A stretch of DNA of 64,000 nt, taken from Nocardia sp. BSTN01. Its GTDB lineage: Bacteria; Actinomycetota; Actinomycetes; Mycobacteriales; Mycobacteriaceae. Every line of letters starts with the position of its first letter. Within the stretch, counting starts at the first letter, position 1. Both the position numbers and the translations under genes were made by a program. The notes under the pieces were generated by a model. That model worked only from the letters and a program-made list of their open reading frames with translations, was not told the DNA's origin and searched no databases. Where the stretch lies: positions 19,176 through 83,175 of the forward strand of contig NZ_JADKYP010000031.1 in the NCBI RefSeq assembly GCF_015354405.1. The letters are read 5' to 3'. This document shows positions 53,591 through 62,389 of the stretch, piece after piece.

Positions 53591-54502
53591 TCAGAGCGCG
53601 TGGATATCGGGCGCCATCTCGATCAGGCGTTCCAGGCGCGGTGGGGTCCACGGCCCGTCCGGTCCGAGGATCACATGGTCTATTCCGGTGGCGGCCAGAG
53701 TTTTCAGGTGCTCCAGCACCGGTCCGTGATCCGCGTCGATATCCAGGGCCGTGGTGACGGTCTTCTCGATCGTGGAATAGTCGCGGCCGATCTCGTCGCA
53801 CCGTCGCCGCAGCACCGTGAGTTTGTGCGCCAGATTGTCGGCGTAGCCGGTACCGGGGAGGTCGAAGAGATTGCAGGCGTCGGCATAGCGCGCCACCAGC
53901 GGCAGGGTTTTGCGTTCGCCACTGCCGCCGATCAGGATCGGCGGATGCGGGCGCTGGATCGAATTCGGTGAATTGAGCGGCCGCGCCAACTCGTAATGGT
54001 GGCCCCGATAGGGCGTCTCGTCCTCGCTCCACATGCGGTGTGCGATCTGCAGGAGTTCCTCCAGCTGTTCGAAGCGTCGCGGCAGGCGCGGGAACGGAAT
54101 GCCCAGGCCCTCGGCCTCGAAGGTGGTGCGTGGTCCCATCGGTTCCGGATCGAAGGGCGCCCCGGCGCCGACGCCGAAGATCAGGCGGCCGCCGCTGAGT
54201 ACGTCGAGGGTGGTCGCGGATTTGATCAGCACGCCGGGGTGGCGATACGGCACCGCCGTGACCAGGGTGCCGAGCCGGATGCGGTCGGTGATTCCGGCGA
54301 GAAATCCCAGCGCGGCGTAGGCCTCGAGCATCGGCGACTCCGGCGGATGCCCGCTGATGCCGATCTGGAAGAAGTGGTCCATCACCCAGAGGCTGTCGAT
54401 TCCCGAGGCGTCGGCGGCCTGCGCGAGTTCCGTGACCGCCGAACCGATGCCGCTGCCCGGGACGGGCCAGGAGAAGTCGGTGAGTGCGATGCCGATTTTC
54501 AC
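53591..54502 (-). CDS. LLM-class F420-dependent oxidoreductase
   Basis: 303 residues of the luciferase-like fold. KIGIALTDFSWPVPGSG lies at the start, IDSLWVMDHFFQIG near 38, VTAVPYRHPGVLIKSATTLD near 85 and RPHPPILIGGSGERKTLPL near 190. It is clearly related to the product of 35697-36560. GTG 54502 has GGAAG upstream. It is divergent from a MarR regulator with an operator-like inverted repeat between them, so MarR probably represses it. Substrate unknown. Confidence 0.86.
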   Translation of the reverse strand: MKIGIALTDFSWPVPGSGIGSAVTELAQAADASGIDSLWVMDHFFQIGISGHPPESPMLEAYAALGFLAGITDRIRLGTLVTAVPYRHPGVLIKSATTLDVLSGGRLIFGVGAGAPFDPEPMGPRTTFEAEGLGIPFPRLPRRFEQLEELLQIAHRMWSEDETPYRGHHYELARPLNSPNSIQRPHPPILIGGSGERKTLPLVARYADACNLFDLPGTGYADNLAHKLTVLRRRCDEIGRDYSTIEKTVTTALDIDADHGPVLEHLKTLAATGIDHVILGPDGPWTPPRLERLIEMAPDIHAL

Positions 54503-54524
54503 GTATGTCTTCCGTTCAAAGTTA

Positions 54525-54559
54525 TTAGCCGGGCAACGACTATAACGTGAGTCGGCTAA
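54525..54559. promoter_or_regulatory. Candidate MarR operator between divergent genes
   Basis: TTAGCCG (54525-54531) and CGGCTAA (54553-54559) form an inverted repeat with a 21-base spacer in the 87-base gap between the LLM and MarR genes. It would let one regulator cover both promoters. Confidence 0.45.
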
Positions 54560-54589
54560 CGAAAACAACACCTCTACGCTGAACACACC

Positions 54590-55051
54590 ATGACCGACGA
54601 CGACTTCCAGACCGCGTTCTGGTCCACCAAACACGCCCTCGCCGTGGCGGCGGCCGCCGCCTACGCCCGGCACGGGGTGTACGAGGGCCAGCAGTTCATC
54701 CTGCGACAGCTCTGGCAGGAAGACGGTCTGACGCCCGGTCAGGTGGCCAAACGACTGGGCCTGGCGACGCCCACGGTCACCCGGGCGACCACCCGGATGG
54801 AAGCGGCCGGACTGGTCCGGCGCGAACCGCATCCCACCGACCGCCGACTGGTCCGCCTGCACCTGACCGCGCGCGGGCGCGACCTGGAGCACGAGATCGA
54901 AGCCGAGAGTGCGCGGCTGACCGAACGGGCGCTGACATCGTTCAGTACCGCCGAACGCGCCGCCCTCTTCCGTGCGCTGCGCCGCATCGAAGCGAATCTC
55001 ACCGAGTCCGCGCCCGCCACCGAGGCGAACCCCGGCCGGGCCGCACGCTGA
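54590..55051 (+). CDS. MarR-family regulator
   Basis: 153 residues. The winged helix has LTPGQVAKRLGLATPTVTRA near 44-63 and the wing EPHPTDRRLVRLHLTARG near 80-97. Dimerisation helices are at both ends. It is divergent from the F420-dependent oxidoreductase gene and likely its repressor. No sensing cysteine of the OhrR type is present, so a small-molecule ligand is expected. Confidence 0.87.
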   Translation: MTDDDFQTAFWSTKHALAVAAAAAYARHGVYEGQQFILRQLWQEDGLTPGQVAKRLGLATPTVTRATTRMEAAGLVRREPHPTDRRLVRLHLTARGRDLEHEIEAESARLTERALTSFSTAERAALFRALRRIEANLTESAPATEANPGRAAR

Positions 55052-55061
55052 CTCCGCCGGC

Positions 55062-55487
55062 CTAACCGCAGGCGTTGACCCACTCGGACATGCCATCGGC
55101 GAACAGCTGGCGCTTCCAGATCGGCACCTCGTGTTTGATGCGGTCGACCAATTCCGCGCACGTCTCGAAGGCCTCGCGGCGGTGCGGCGCGGCGACCGCC
55201 ACCGTGATCGCGAGATCCCCGACGGTCAGCGCGCCCACCCGGTGCACCGCCGCGACCGGCAGGCCGGCGGACTTCCCGACCTCGGCGCACACCCGGGTCA
55301 AGAACCTCTCCGCCTCGGGATGAGCCGAATACTCCAGGGCCGAAACCGCCTGTCCGCCATCATGATCGCGTACCTTGCCGGTGAAGACGACGACCGCGCC
55401 GTGTTCGGGTCCGGTGACCGCGCGCTCGACCTCGTCGGGCTGCAACGGCTGATCGCTGATGCGGGTGAGCGGCGTGTACTCACTCAT
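55062..55487 (-). CDS. moaE: Molybdopterin synthase catalytic subunit MoaE
   Basis: 141 residues of the MoaE fold. VVVFTGKVRDHDGGQAV lies near 35, LEYSAHPEAE near 52, HRVGALTVGDLAITVAVAAP near 85 and IKHEVPIWKRQ near 117, with the conserved lysines. It transfers sulfur from MoaD to precursor Z to make molybdopterin. ATG 55487 has GGAGGAGG upstream and overlaps the end of the MoaC-MoaB gene by eight bases. Its partner moaD is at 59262-59504. Confidence 0.92.
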   Translation of the reverse strand: MSEYTPLTRISDQPLQPDEVERAVTGPEHGAVVVFTGKVRDHDGGQAVSALEYSAHPEAERFLTRVCAEVGKSAGLPVAAVHRVGALTVGDLAITVAVAAPHRREAFETCAELVDRIKHEVPIWKRQLFADGMSEWVNACG

Positions 55488-56754
55488 GGCGGCCTCCTCC
55501 GGCGACCTGGGCCAGCAGATGATCCAGCAACGGTTCCAGGACCGCGATCCCGTCGCGGACCCCACCCGGTGAACCGGGCAGATTCACGACCACCGTAGTG
55601 CCGGACAGGCCGGCGACGCCACGGCTCAGGGCGGCCAACGGAAAGGCGGCCGTGCCACGCTGGCGGATCAGCTCGGCCACGCCCGGCAATTCCCGATCCA
55701 GCACCGCCAGCGTCGCTTCCGGAGTGGCATCGGAGGGCGAGGCACCGGTGCCGCCGGTGGTGATCACCAGTCCCGGCGTGCCGTCGAGCGCGTCGCGCAG
55801 GCCGGCCTCGATCTCGGCATCGGCGTAGACCAGCGGTCCGCGCACGGAAAAGCCCAGTCCCGCAAGCCACTCCGTCAGAACCGGACCGGTCTTGTCGACC
55901 CGGGTACCGGCCGCGACGCCGGTCGAGGCGACGACCACGACCGCGGTCCGGGAGCCCTCACCGGAGCGCGTCGCGCGGTGTGCCGCATCGCCGTGTCGCC
56001 CGCCGGGGGCGGTGTGCGCGCTCTCGGGCGATTCCGCCTGGTGCCGGGCCGGCTGAACGTCGGGCGTCCGGTGTGCCTGGTGTTGCCGGTGTGGCGTGGG
56101 CGCCACAGCTTTCGGTTGCGGCGGAGCTCCGGCCGCGTGGTGACCGGTGTGGGCGCGGTCGTGTGGACCGTCGGTGGCCGGCCCCCGGTGTGCGGGCACG
56201 TCGAGATCCGGTGCGGGTGCGGCGGACGAATCAGCCGATACCGCAGCATCTTCGGGCCGGGTGGCATCCGGCCGTTCCCAATGACCGCGCTTACCACCGT
56301 CTTTGGTCAGCAGGCGCACACCGTCCAGGACGGCCGCCGGATCCACCGCCTTCACCATGTCGTGCAGTGTGAGGCCGGCGATGGCGACCGCGGTGAGCGC
56401 CTCCATCTCGACGCCGGTGGGGCCCTTCGTCTTCGCGCGCGCCTCGATCGTGATCGCGGCCTCGGTGAAACCGAAGCGCACATCCACCGACGACAGCGCC
56501 AGCTGATGGCACAGCGGAATCAGCTCAGAGGTCTTCTTCGCCCCCGAGATACCGGCGATGCGGGCCGTCGACAGCACATCCGCCTTCGGCAGGTCGTCCG
56601 CGCGCACCAGCGCCACCACCTCGGGCGTCGTCCGCAACAGGCCGGCCGCAACCGCCACGCGTGTCGTCTCCGCCTTGGCGCTCACATCGACCATGCGTGC
56701 CCGGCCTTCCGCATCGACATGCGACAAAGCCGCGGCATCGGGCAGTTCGTTCAC
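55480..56754 (-). CDS. Bifunctional MoaC-MoaB fusion protein
   Basis: 424 residues. Residues 1-160 are MoaC: MVDVSAKAETTRVAVAAG, PLCHQLALSSVDV and GVEMEALTAVAIAGLTLHDM, followed by KAVD. Residues about 270-424 are MoaB/MogA: VVVASTGVAAGTRVDKTGP, ITTGGTGASPSDATPEAT and LPGSPGGVRDG. A 110-residue histidine-, proline- and alanine-rich linker joins them. MoaC makes cyclic pyranopterin phosphate with MoaA; MoaB adenylates molybdopterin. The gene starts inside the stop of moeA (ATGA). Such fusions occur in actinobacteria; the long histidine-rich linker is notable. Confidence 0.88.
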   Translation of the reverse strand: MNELPDAAALSHVDAEGRARMVDVSAKAETTRVAVAAGLLRTTPEVVALVRADDLPKADVLSTARIAGISGAKKTSELIPLCHQLALSSVDVRFGFTEAAITIEARAKTKGPTGVEMEALTAVAIAGLTLHDMVKAVDPAAVLDGVRLLTKDGGKRGHWERPDATRPEDAAVSADSSAAPAPDLDVPAHRGPATDGPHDRAHTGHHAAGAPPQPKAVAPTPHRQHQAHRTPDVQPARHQAESPESAHTAPGGRHGDAAHRATRSGEGSRTAVVVVASTGVAAGTRVDKTGPVLTEWLAGLGFSVRGPLVYADAEIEAGLRDALDGTPGLVITTGGTGASPSDATPEATLAVLDRELPGVAELIRQRGTAAFPLAALSRGVAGLSGTTVVVNLPGSPGGVRDGIAVLEPLLDHLLAQVAGGGRHE

Positions 56755-57953
56755 AGTTCGCGCACCCTCACCAGCGAACCGGCCGCCACCGTCGTGACCT
56801 CGGCCGGAATTTCGATCAGAACATCGGCCTGGGCCATCGCCGCCACCAGATGCGACCCGGGCCCCGACACCGAACGCACCCCCGCACCTTCGCGCCGGCC
56901 CCGCAGGAACTGGCGCCGGCCCGCCGGGGAACGCACCGGATCCAGCAGCGCCACATCGTAATTCGGCACCGGAGCCAATCCGCTCAGCTGCCGCAGGATC
57001 GGCCGGGCGAACACCTCGAACGACACCATCGTGCTCACCGGATTACCCGGAAAACTCAGAATCGGAATCCCGTCGACCACGCTGACGCCCTGCGGACCGC
57101 CGGGCTGTACGGCCACCGAACCGAATTCGCCGCCGAAATCGGCCAGCACCTCCTTGACCACTTCGAAATCGCCCTGCGATACCCCACCCGACGTGAACAC
57201 CACATCCGCGGCCGCCGTCGCGATCGACAACTTGCGGCGGAACTCGCCCGGATCGTCGCGGCTGTGCGACACGTCCACCACATCGATCCCGTTGGCGCCC
57301 AACGCCGCGGCCAGCGCGATGCCGTTGGAGTTGTAGATCTGCCCCGGGCGCAACGCGACACCCGCCGACACCAGCTCGTCGCCCGTCGTCAGGACGGCCG
57401 CCCGGATCCGCCGCGCCGCCGTCACCGAGCTGATGCCCACCGCCGCCAGCGCCGCGATCCGATGCGGCGACAACAACGACCCGGCCGCCATCAGCAACTC
57501 ACCGCGCCGAATATCGGTACCCGCCTCGCGCACGAAATCGCCCGCGTTACGGCCGCGTTCGATCGACACCCCGCCGTCGACGGCGCGGGTGTCCTCCACC
57601 GGCACCACACAATCGGCGCCCGGCGGAATCGGCGCACCCGTCATCACCTTGACCGCCGCCCCGTCCGGCAATCGGTCCGGGCCGCCCTGACCGGCGGCCA
57701 CCACACCGGCCACCGGCAGCGTCACGGGCGTCACCGCCACCGACTCCGCCCGGACCGCATATCCGTCCATCCCCGAATTGCGGAACACCGGCAGGTCCAA
57801 CGGCGACCGCACATCCTCGGCCAGCATCCGCCCCCGAGCCCCGTGCAACGCCAACTGCTCCACCTGCCGCGTCGCCAGCGGTCGCAGCAACTGTTCGATC
57901 CGCTCCCGATGATCCTCGACGGACCGAGCCACAGTCTTGGCAGGCTGACTCAT
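56751..57953 (-). CDS. moeA: Molybdopterin molybdotransferase MoeA
   Basis: 400 residues. Family motifs are PVFRNSGMDGYAVRAESV near 55, VKVMTGAPIPPGADCVVPVE near 100, TGDELV near 190, TSGGVSQGDFE near 255 and SFPGNPVST near 300. It inserts molybdate into adenylated molybdopterin. First gene of the minus-strand molybdenum-cofactor operon moeA, moaC-moaB, moaE, which is divergent from moaA-moaD. Confidence 0.93.
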   Translation of the reverse strand: MSQPAKTVARSVEDHRERIEQLLRPLATRQVEQLALHGARGRMLAEDVRSPLDLPVFRNSGMDGYAVRAESVAVTPVTLPVAGVVAAGQGGPDRLPDGAAVKVMTGAPIPPGADCVVPVEDTRAVDGGVSIERGRNAGDFVREAGTDIRRGELLMAAGSLLSPHRIAALAAVGISSVTAARRIRAAVLTTGDELVSAGVALRPGQIYNSNGIALAAALGANGIDVVDVSHSRDDPGEFRRKLSIATAAADVVFTSGGVSQGDFEVVKEVLADFGGEFGSVAVQPGGPQGVSVVDGIPILSFPGNPVSTMVSFEVFARPILRQLSGLAPVPNYDVALLDPVRSPAGRRQFLRGRREGAGVRSVSGPGSHLVAAMAQADVLIEIPAEVTTVAAGSLVRVREL

Positions 57954-57997
57954 ACGGTCAGCCTAGCTGTGTATATGGCCTTCGCTTCGCTCCGGCG

Positions 57998-58090
57998 GGT
58001 CTCGGCCCCCTGGGCCTCGATTTTTCACTCCTCCGGTCAGTCGCTGCGCTCCCTCCCTCCGTCGCTGCAAAATCGACGCGGGCCGAGACC
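57998..58090. repeat. Imperfect long inverted repeat between moeA and moaA
   Basis: GGTCTCGGCCC (57998-58008) pairs with GGGCCGAGACC (58080-58090), and TCGATTTT (58017-58024) pairs with AAAATCGA (58069-58076). Short mismatched parts separate the two paired blocks. The loop is a T/C-rich segment with repeated CGCTCC/CCTCC units. The symmetric placement of both blocks suggests a folded RNA or a small non-autonomous repeat. Confidence 0.6.
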
Positions 58091-58198
58091 TTGGGGGGAC
58101 ACCGTTGCGGGGGTGATCGGCCTCCGCGTTCGCTTGCTCCGGGGTGCTCGGCTACCTCACAGGTGGTGACTTGCGGGACGTGAGGTGGGGGTGGCCCC

Positions 58199-58204
58199 CA
58201 TAAT
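58199..58204 (+). promoter_or_regulatory. -10 element of a leaderless moaA transcript
   Basis: CATAAT (58199-58204) is six bases before GTG 58211, the standard geometry for actinobacterial leaderless transcripts. It supports that GTG as the moaA start. A small hairpin TGGGGG-TGG-CCCCCA directly precedes and overlaps it. Confidence 0.5.
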
Positions 58205-58210
58205 GGAGGA

Positions 58211-59269
58211 GTGACCGTCGTTCTCATGGGGATTCCCGCCGTCCGGGGCGGGCGGCCCTCGCTGGACGGACGGCCCGACACGGACCTGCTCATCGACAGA
58301 TTCGGGCGTACGGCCCGGGATCTGCGCGTGTCGATCACCGAAAAGTGCTCGTTGCGTTGCACGTACTGCATGCCGGAGGAGGGGCTGCCGGCCATTCCGG
58401 CCGACGAATTGCTCTCGGCCACGGAGATCGTGCGGCTGGTGGAACTCGCGGTGCGTCGGCTGGGTGTCCGGGAGGTGCGCTTCACCGGCGGCGAGCCGCT
58501 GATGCGGCGCGATCTCGAGCAGATCGTCGCCGGATGCCATGCCGCGGTTCCCGAGACACCGCTGGCCATGACCAGTAACGGCGTCGGGCTGGAACATCGC
58601 GCTCGCGCGCTGGCGGCCGCGGGGCTCGGGCGGGTCAATATCTCTCTCGATACCGTCGACCCTGCCGGATTCGCGCGGCTCACCCGCCGGGACCGGCTCG
58701 GTTCGGTGTTGACCGGCATCCGTGCCGCCCATGCCGCCGGCCTCTACCCGGTCAAGGTCAATGCGGTGCTGATGCGCGAAACGCTTTCGGGTGCGGTCGA
58801 TCTGCTGCGATGGTGTCTGAACGAGGGATGCGAACTGCGTTTCATCGAGGAGATGCCGCTCGACGCCGATCACGAATGGGCGCGGACCAACATGGTCACC
58901 GCGGCCGAACTGCTCGACGTTCTCGGCACGGCCTTCACCCTCACCGAGGCCGGGCGCGCCGATCCGTCCGCCCCGGCGGAGACCTGGCTGGTGGACGGCG
59001 GTCCGGCCACGGTCGGCATCATCGCCTCGGTCACCCGCCGATTCTGCGGCGACTGCGACCGCACCCGCCTGACCGCCGACGGCATGATCCGATCCTGCCT
59101 GTTCAGCGATCAGGAATACGATCTGCGTTCACTGCTGCGCGCCGGCGCGAGCGACGACGACCTGGCGCAGCTGTGGCGCGGCGCGATGTGGAACAAATGG
59201 GCCGGGCACGGCATCGATGCCGCCGATTTCGTCCCCCCGGAACGCACGATGGGAGCCATCGGTGGTTGA
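58211..59269 (+). CDS. moaA: GTP 3',8-cyclase MoaA
   Basis: 352 residues. The radical-SAM motif is CSLRCTYC near 51. The second 4Fe-4S cluster ligands are in [19 protein letters not shown] near 280-298. The C-terminal double glycine (MGAIGG) needed for catalysis is present. It rearranges GTP in the first step of molybdenum-cofactor synthesis. GTG 58211 is favoured by a -10 element six bases upstream; ATG 58226 would remove five residues. The stop overlaps the moaD start region by eight bases. Confidence 0.93.
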   Translation: MTVVLMGIPAVRGGRPSLDGRPDTDLLIDRFGRTARDLRVSITEKCSLRCTYCMPEEGLPAIPADELLSATEIVRLVELAVRRLGVREVRFTGGEPLMRRDLEQIVAGCHAAVPETPLAMTSNGVGLEHRARALAAAGLGRVNISLDTVDPAGFARLTRRDRLGSVLTGIRAAHAAGLYPVKVNAVLMRETLSGAVDLLRWCLNEGCELRFIEEMPLDADHEWARTNMVTAAELLDVLGTAFTLTEAGRADPSAPAETWLVDGGPATVGIIASVTRRFCGDCDRTRLTADGMIRSCLFSDQEYDLRSLLRAGASDDDLAQLWRGAMWNKWAGHGIDAADFVPPERTMGAIGG

Positions 59270-59504
59270 GGTCAGATATTTCGCCGCGATCGCCGACGCG
59301 GTCGGCAAATCCAGCGAACATCTCGACCTGCCCGAGTCGGCGACGGTCGGTGACCTGCGCTCCGCGTTGCGCTCGGCCTACGGCGCCGATCTGGATCCGA
59401 TGCTGAAGGTCTGCGCCTATCTCGTGGGCGAGGAACTCACCCGCGACGACAGCACGCGCCTGACCGCCCGCGTCGACGTACTACCACCGTTCGCGGGCGG
59501 CTGA
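59262..59504 (+). CDS. moaD: Molybdopterin synthase sulfur-carrier subunit MoaD
   Basis: 80 residues of the ubiquitin-like beta-grasp fold ending in the essential Gly-Gly (LPPFAGG). [20 protein letters not shown] at the start and [13 protein letters not shown] are typical. It carries the thiocarboxylate sulfur for MoaE. GTG 59262 lies inside the last codons of moaA, so translation is coupled. It converges on nadE with only six bases between the stops. Confidence 0.92.
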   Translation: MVEVRYFAAIADAVGKSSEHLDLPESATVGDLRSALRSAYGADLDPMLKVCAYLVGEELTRDDSTRLTARVDVLPPFAGG

Positions 59505-59510
59505 CGGAGA

Positions 59511-60356
59511 TCAGCTCTCTTTCCACCACGTGTCCAGCGGCGACACCGGAACGGTGCGCTTGTGCCGGGTGTTGCGATAGATCTCCTCGACGCGCTCGGC
59601 GACCTCCGGTGAGACGTCCTTACCTTCGAGGTAGTCGTCGATCTGGCTGTATTTCAGGCCCAGCGCCTCTTCGTCCGGCAGGGCCGGGCGGTCGTCTTCG
59701 AGGTCGGCGGTGGGAACCTTCTGCCACAGCCGCGGCGGCGCGCCCAGTTCCTGCAACAGCGCCGCACCCTGCCGCTTGGTCAGGCCGGTCAGCGGAGTGA
59801 TGTCCACGCCGCCGTCGCCGTACTTGGTGAAGAATCCCGTCACCGCTTCGGCGGCGTGGTCGGTGCCCACGACCAGCAGATTCAGCTGTCCGGCAACCGC
59901 GTACTGGATCACCATGCGTTCGCGGGCCTTGATATTGCCGCGCACGAAATCGCGTAACTGGGCCTGCTCACCGAGCAGCTCGCGCACACCCTCGGCGGTG
60001 GCGGCCGCCACCGCGTCGGCGCCCGGCTTCACATTGACCTCGACCGAGCGGTCGGGCCGGATGAAATCCAATGCCACCTCGGCATCCTCGGCATCGGCCT
60101 GGGTGCCGTACGGGAGCCGGACCGCGACGAACGTCGCCTCCCGGCCGCGGGCCCGCAGTTCCTCGGCGGCGAGCTGGCACAGCTTGCCGGTGAGCGTGCT
60201 GTCCTGACCACCGCTGATGCCGAGAACGAAACCCGTTGCCGGGGTGGAACTCAGATAGTCGGCCAGGAATTCGACACGGCGCCGCACCTCGACCTTCGGC
60301 TCGATCCCGGCCGCGACACCCAATTCGGCGATGATCTGTTCGCGCAGGTTCCCCAT
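59511..60356 (-). CDS. nadE: Ammonia-dependent NAD synthetase
   Basis: 281 residues, the length of single-domain NadE enzymes. The PP-loop [14 protein letters not shown] lies near 46-59. [20 protein letters not shown] near 150 and [16 protein letters not shown] near 185 are conserved. It amidates deamido-NAD to NAD using ammonia, with no glutaminase domain. A TetR gene lies ten bases upstream on the same strand and may be co-transcribed. Confidence 0.93.
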   Translation of the reverse strand: MGNLREQIIAELGVAAGIEPKVEVRRRVEFLADYLSSTPATGFVLGISGGQDSTLTGKLCQLAAEELRARGREATFVAVRLPYGTQADAEDAEVALDFIRPDRSVEVNVKPGADAVAAATAEGVRELLGEQAQLRDFVRGNIKARERMVIQYAVAGQLNLLVVGTDHAAEAVTGFFTKYGDGGVDITPLTGLTKRQGAALLQELGAPPRLWQKVPTADLEDDRPALPDEEALGLKYSQIDDYLEGKDVSPEVAERVEEIYRNTRHKRTVPVSPLDTWWKES

Positions 60357-60365
60357 GGGGCCACT

Positions 60366-61100
60366 CTACTGGGCGGGCGCCACGAGCGCGCGCACCACGT
60401 TTTCCCAGTGGTCGGCGATCTGTTCGGGCCGATAACCCAGGACGCGCATTTGATGCAGGACCAGGCCGGCGTCGAGGATGGCCAGCAGTGTGTCGGCCGT
60501 CAGCGCGATATCGCCACCCACTTCGAGCTGCCGAAGCAGCAGCGAGACATGGGTTTTCGAGATGTTGTACGGTGCGCTGGCGTAGCGGCCGGATTCGTCG
60601 GCGGCGCGGCGCATTTCGCCCTCCACCTCGATGCCGGCCAGACGGGCGCGTCCGTAGGCGATCAGCCGTTGCAGCGCCGGGGCGCCCGGGCCCAGCGGCG
60701 GCGGCCCGAACATGAACGCCGCCTGCAGTTTCTGCTCGGACTGGTCGAGCAGCGCCAGCATGAGACCGGAACGATTGCCGAATCGCCGGAACACGGTGCC
60801 CTTGCCGACGCCCGCGCGTTTGGCGACGGCGTCCATCGTGACGCCGTCGGCGCCGAATTCGCGGACCAGTTCCTCGGCGGCGTCGAGCAGCAGTTGCCGG
60901 TTGCGTACCGCATCGCTGCGCTCGGAGTGTTCGGCTACCGGCAGTGCGGTGGTGATCGCGGACGGCGGCAGTTCGACGGACACGGCCTCCAGCGGCAGTG
61001 TGCCGGGACGCGGCGCGGCGGGGAAGACCGGATCCGAGGTGTGCGGATCGGACGAATGGGATGAATTCGACGGCGGCGAATCCGGAGTGTCGCAGTTCAC
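60366..61100 (-). CDS. TetR-family regulator
   Basis: 244 residues. A disordered Ser/Pro-rich N-terminus of about 60 residues precedes the helix-turn-helix TMDAVAKRAGVGKGTVFRRF near 88-108 and a helical sensor domain. It is divergent from the FMN-reductase gene at 61203, and the gap holds similar blocks CGGTTTACC (about 61103-61111) and CGGTTAACG (about 61146-61154). It is therefore the likely repressor of that gene. It runs into nadE on the same strand. Confidence 0.84.
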   Translation of the reverse strand: MNCDTPDSPPSNSSHSSDPHTSDPVFPAAPRPGTLPLEAVSVELPPSAITTALPVAEHSERSDAVRNRQLLLDAAEELVREFGADGVTMDAVAKRAGVGKGTVFRRFGNRSGLMLALLDQSEQKLQAAFMFGPPPLGPGAPALQRLIAYGRARLAGIEVEGEMRRAADESGRYASAPYNISKTHVSLLLRQLEVGGDIALTADTLLAILDAGLVLHQMRVLGYRPEQIADHWENVVRALVAPAQ

Positions 61101-61202
61101 AGTTCGGTTTACCCCATGACCCGGGAATGAAAGCGGACCGTAGTCCGGTTAACGTGTCGTGAAAGCGGAAGCCACCGCCGCCCCACCGCACAAGGAGTGA
61201 TC

Positions 61203-61766
61203 ATGTCACAGACTCGCATTCTGGCTCTCGTCGGCAGCTTGCGTGCCGGTTCGATCAACCGGCAGCTGGCCGAGGCCGCCGCCCAGACCGCACCGGAAGG
61301 TGTCGAGGTCGATATCTTCGACGGTCTCGGGAATATTCCTTTCTACAACGAGGACATCGACGTAGCGGGTCAGGTGCCCGCGCCGGCGCAGGCGCTGCGG
61401 GACGCCGTCGCCGCCGCCGACGCGCTGGTGCTGTTCGTCCCCGAATACAACGGCACCATCCCGGCCGTGCTCAAGAACGCCGTCGACTGGGCCTCGCGTC
61501 CCTACGGCGCGGGTTCGATCAAGGACAAGCCGGTCGCCGTGATCAGCGCCTCGATCAGCCAGAACGCCGCGAAGTGGGCGCACGGTGACACGGTGAAGGC
61601 GGTCGGCGTGGCCGGCGGCGCCGTCGTGGAGAGCGCGCACCTGCACTTCGGCACCATCGGCCAGCGCTTCGGCGAGGCGCATCCGCGCGAGGACGCCGAG
61701 GCTCTGACCCAGCTCGCCGCCGCGATCACCGAACTGGTCGCCGCGCGGGAATCGGTCAACGCCTGA
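61203..61766 (+). CDS. NADPH-dependent FMN reductase
   Basis: 187 residues of the flavodoxin-like fold. LVGSLRAGSINRQLAEAAA near the N-terminus and PEYNGTIPAVLKNAVDWASR near 83 are family signatures for FMN binding. Such enzymes reduce flavin, quinones or chromate-like compounds with NAD(P)H. AAGGAG (61190-61195) is seven bases before ATG 61203. It is divergent from a TetR gene that probably controls it, and a hairpin ends it. Confidence 0.88.
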   Translation: MSQTRILALVGSLRAGSINRQLAEAAAQTAPEGVEVDIFDGLGNIPFYNEDIDVAGQVPAPAQALRDAVAAADALVLFVPEYNGTIPAVLKNAVDWASRPYGAGSIKDKPVAVISASISQNAAKWAHGDTVKAVGVAGGAVVESAHLHFGTIGQRFGEAHPREDAEALTQLAAAITELVAARESVNA

Positions 61767-61795
61767 GCATGAGGCGGTAACCGGCTCGAGCTTTC

Positions 61796-61825
61796 GAGGG
61801 GTCGCACCCGACGGTGCGGCCCCTC
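61796..61825 (+). terminator. Terminator after the FMN reductase gene
   Basis: GAGGGGTCGCACC pairs with GGTGCGGCCCCTC with one G-T pair and a four-base loop. Confidence 0.75.
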
Positions 61826-61895
61826 TGTGGCGTCGGCCGGTGACCGGTCGGGCGTGACGTGACGGGCGTCCTGACGGCTGCGGCACAGGACTCTA

Positions 61896-61920
61896 TAGGA
61901 TATGAAAACCATTTCCATTA
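61896..61920 (+). promoter_or_regulatory. Zur box and promoter of rpmJ
   Basis: TATGAAAACCATTTCCATTA (61901-61920) matches the Zur operator pattern TNATGAAAATGATTTTCATTA closely and is an imperfect palindrome. The -10 element TAGGAT (61896-61901) overlaps its left edge, so zinc-loaded Zur would block transcription. The box ends directly before the GGAGG of rpmJ. Confidence 0.75.
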
Positions 61921-61930
61921 GGAGGTCGTC

Positions 61931-62053
61931 ATGAAGGTGCGGAACTCGCTACGTTCGCTCAAGGACAAGCCGGGCGCCCAGGTGGTGCGACGCCGCGGCA
62001 AGACCTATGTGATCAACAAGAAGGAGCCGCGGTTCAAGGCTCGACAGGGCTGA
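61931..62053 (+). CDS. rpmJ: Zinc-free ribosomal protein bL36 paralogue
   Basis: Forty residues: [19 protein letters not shown], then [20 protein letters not shown] and a final glycine. It is the YkgO-type bL36 without any of the zinc-binding cysteines of the standard copy. Under zinc shortage it would replace the zinc-containing protein in the large ribosomal subunit and free zinc. GGAGG at 61921-61925 is five bases before ATG. The Zur box upstream fits this role exactly. A terminator follows. Confidence 0.93.
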   Translation: MKVRNSLRSLKDKPGAQVVRRRGKTYVINKKEPRFKARQG

Positions 62054-62088
62054 TCCGGTTCGGCGCCGACACGCCGAAGAAGGATGGC

Positions 62089-62127
62089 GGGGTGCCGCGT
62101 TCGTTCTCCGGAACGGGCGCGGCACCC
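62089..62127 (+). terminator. Terminator after rpmJ
   Basis: GGGTGCCGCG (62090-62099) pairs with CGCGGCACCC (62118-62127), with a second inner pairing CGTTC/GAACG in the loop. Confidence 0.75.
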
Positions 62128-62308
62128 GGCTGTTTCGGGGGTGTCGCAGTGGGCGAGTTGAGGTCGGCGTGACCGGTGTGACTCGAGGTGTCAGTGGGTT
62201 TGCTGAGAAAGAGCTGGACATAAAATCGTGATCTGCGCCACTGCCGTGTCGGGTTGCGAATCGACTGTCCTGGTACTTACGGCCGTCGAATTTCATGTTT
62301 GTGGTTCG

Positions 62309-62353
62309 CAACATGTCGTGTTGTATGAATCTGTCGGCCACTAGGTGTAGTGT
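62309..62353 (+). promoter_or_regulatory. Pair of NrdR-like boxes upstream of nrdHIE
   Basis: CAACATGTCGTGTTG (62309-62323) and CCACTAGGTGTAGTGT (62338-62353) are imperfect palindromes with centres about three helical turns apart. That is the usual arrangement of paired NrdR boxes at ribonucleotide-reductase genes. TATGAAT just after the first box could be the -10 region. Confidence 0.55.
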
Positions 62354-62389
62354 CTTGAGCGCTGGAAGGGAGACGAACTCCGAGCCGAT

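Noticed and set aside
58095-58200. Moco riboswitch before moaA
   Set aside because: The predicted leaderless start leaves no room for an RNA leader, and conserved riboswitch blocks were not seen.
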